Notes under the pieces: generated by a model
Databases searched by the model: none
The model's input: only the letters and a program-made list of their open reading frames with translations
Told to the model about the DNA's origin: nothing
Source of the DNA: Chloroflexota bacterium
GTDB lineage: Bacteria; Chloroflexota; Limnocylindria; Limnocylindrales; CSP1-4
NCBI GenBank assembly: GCA_027457005.1
Contig: DAIDTV010000138.1
Span: forward strand, 1-5,044
DNA length: 5,044 bases
Direction of reading: 5' to 3'
In this document: positions 4,523 to 5,044 of the stretch, piece after piece
Numbering within the stretch: position 1 is the stretch's first letter
How the letters are laid out: each line of letters begins with the position of its first letter
Program-made: the position numbers and the translations under genes

Positions 4523-5044
4523 ATGACCGCGGTCCGTCCCCAGGGCGGTCAGGCGACCGGCACGCAGCGAGCCGGCCGGCGGGAGCGGCACGCGCCCGCG
4601 ATGCCGTACACCAACCGCGAGCTGAGCTGGCTCGACTTCAATGCGCGGGTCCTGCACGAGGCGATCGACGAGCGCAGCCCGCTCCTGGAGCGCGCCCGCT
4701 TTCTCGCGATCTTCTCGAGCAACCTCGACGAGTTCTTCCAGGTGCGCGTCGCCGGGGTCAAGCAGCAGATGGCCGCCGGCGGCGCGCAGCGCACGCCCGA
4801 CGGGCTGAGCCCGGCCGAGACCCTGCACGCGATCCGCGCCAGGGTGCTGCCGCTCGTCGCCGACCAGTCCGACACGTGGGCTCGGGTGCGCCACGAGCTG
4901 GTCGGGCACGGAATCCGGATCGTGGGCTGGAACGAGCGGCCGGAGCGCCACCTGGAGCTCCGGCAGCGGTTCATCGACGAGATCTTCCCGGTGCTGACGC
5001 CGCTGGCGGTGGACCCGGGCCACCCGTTCCCGTTTATCTCGAAC
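4523..5044 (+). CDS. ppk1: Polyphosphate kinase 1, N-terminal part, cut by window edge
   Basis: 174 codons are present and the frame is open at the right edge. PPK1 makes long-chain polyphosphate from the gamma-phosphate of ATP, reversibly, at the inner face of the membrane. The N-terminal domain is clear: NRELSWLDFNARVLHEA at 31-47 and FSSNLDEFFQVRVAG at 64-78. Asn67 aligns with Asn45 of the E. coli enzyme, an ATP-contacting residue. The start of the middle domain is seen in IFPVLTPLAVDPGHPFPFISN at 154-174. The phosphorylated active-site His lies beyond the window. Start choice: ATG at 4523 follows the previous gene by 7 bp but has no good ribosome site; an in-frame ATG at 4601 would remove 26 basic, low-complexity residues and begin only four residues before the conserved NRELSW block. 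Both are possible; 4523 fits the tight operon, 4601 fits the compact E. coli N-terminus. Confidence 0.93.
   Translation, partial: MTAVRPQGGQATGTQRAGRRERHAPAMPYTNRELSWLDFNARVLHEAIDERSPLLERARFLAIFSSNLDEFFQVRVAGVKQQMAAGGAQRTPDGLSPAETLHAIRARVLPLVADQSDTWARVRHELVGHGIRIVGWNERPERHLELRQRFIDEIFPVLTPLAVDPGHPFPFISN

Noticed and set aside
4211..5023. A 270-codon minus-strand open frame opposite the membrane protein and ppk
   Set aside because: PPK1 motifs are unmistakable on the plus strand, and the minus product is an Arg/Pro-rich shadow.

Overview
This window is very GC-rich bacterial DNA with dense, ordinary gene packing. Codons are strongly biased to G/C at the third position: the peptidase gene has no TTA, CTA or TCA codon over more than 2.2 kb, which is why a long spurious open frame lies opposite it. 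A high-GC Chloroflexota lineage (Limnocylindria-like) or a deep actinobacterial lineage would fit the cupredoxin lipoprotein, the S9 peptidase, the DUF971 and UPF0145 proteins, and the PPK1. This placement is inference from protein style and base composition; there is no rRNA or other marker here to prove it.

Left part, minus strand. The window opens inside a gene for a secreted cupredoxin-like lipoprotein (N-terminal 236 codons, 710 back to the edge). It has a lipobox signal peptide, a long Ala/Ser/Thr/Gly linker and the first copper-ligand region of a blue-copper fold. A 190-bp gap with several hairpins separates it from the upstream minus-strand gene (3174 to 901), a complete 757-residue S9-family serine peptidase. 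That protein has an N-terminal WSPDG beta-propeller and a C-terminal alpha/beta-hydrolase domain with Ser599, Asp681 and His713.

Centre. A 193-bp divergent intergenic region (3175-3367) holds the control signals for both directions. The clearest is TACAAT, which ends exactly six bases before the ATG of the first plus-strand gene, so that mRNA is predicted to be leaderless. A 10-bp inverted repeat lies just upstream of it, and copies of CGCCGAC lie on the peptidase side.

Right part, plus strand. Four genes are packed with gaps of 13, 25 and 7 bp and look like one operon: a DUF971 (GBBH-like N-terminal) zinc-type protein, a UPF0145/YbjQ protein, a small two-helix membrane protein with a conserved-looking cytosolic tail, and the start of ppk (polyphosphate kinase 1), which runs off the right edge. 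The three small genes have no established pathway link to polyphosphate, so their shared job is unknown.

I see no mobile element, CRISPR array, RNA gene or obvious defence system. The points most worth a second look are the leaderless promoter with its inverted repeat, the small-gene/ppk operon, the internal repeat in the DUF971 protein, the tandem 15-bp repeat inside the peptidase gene, and the paired DPxTG motif in the small membrane protein.
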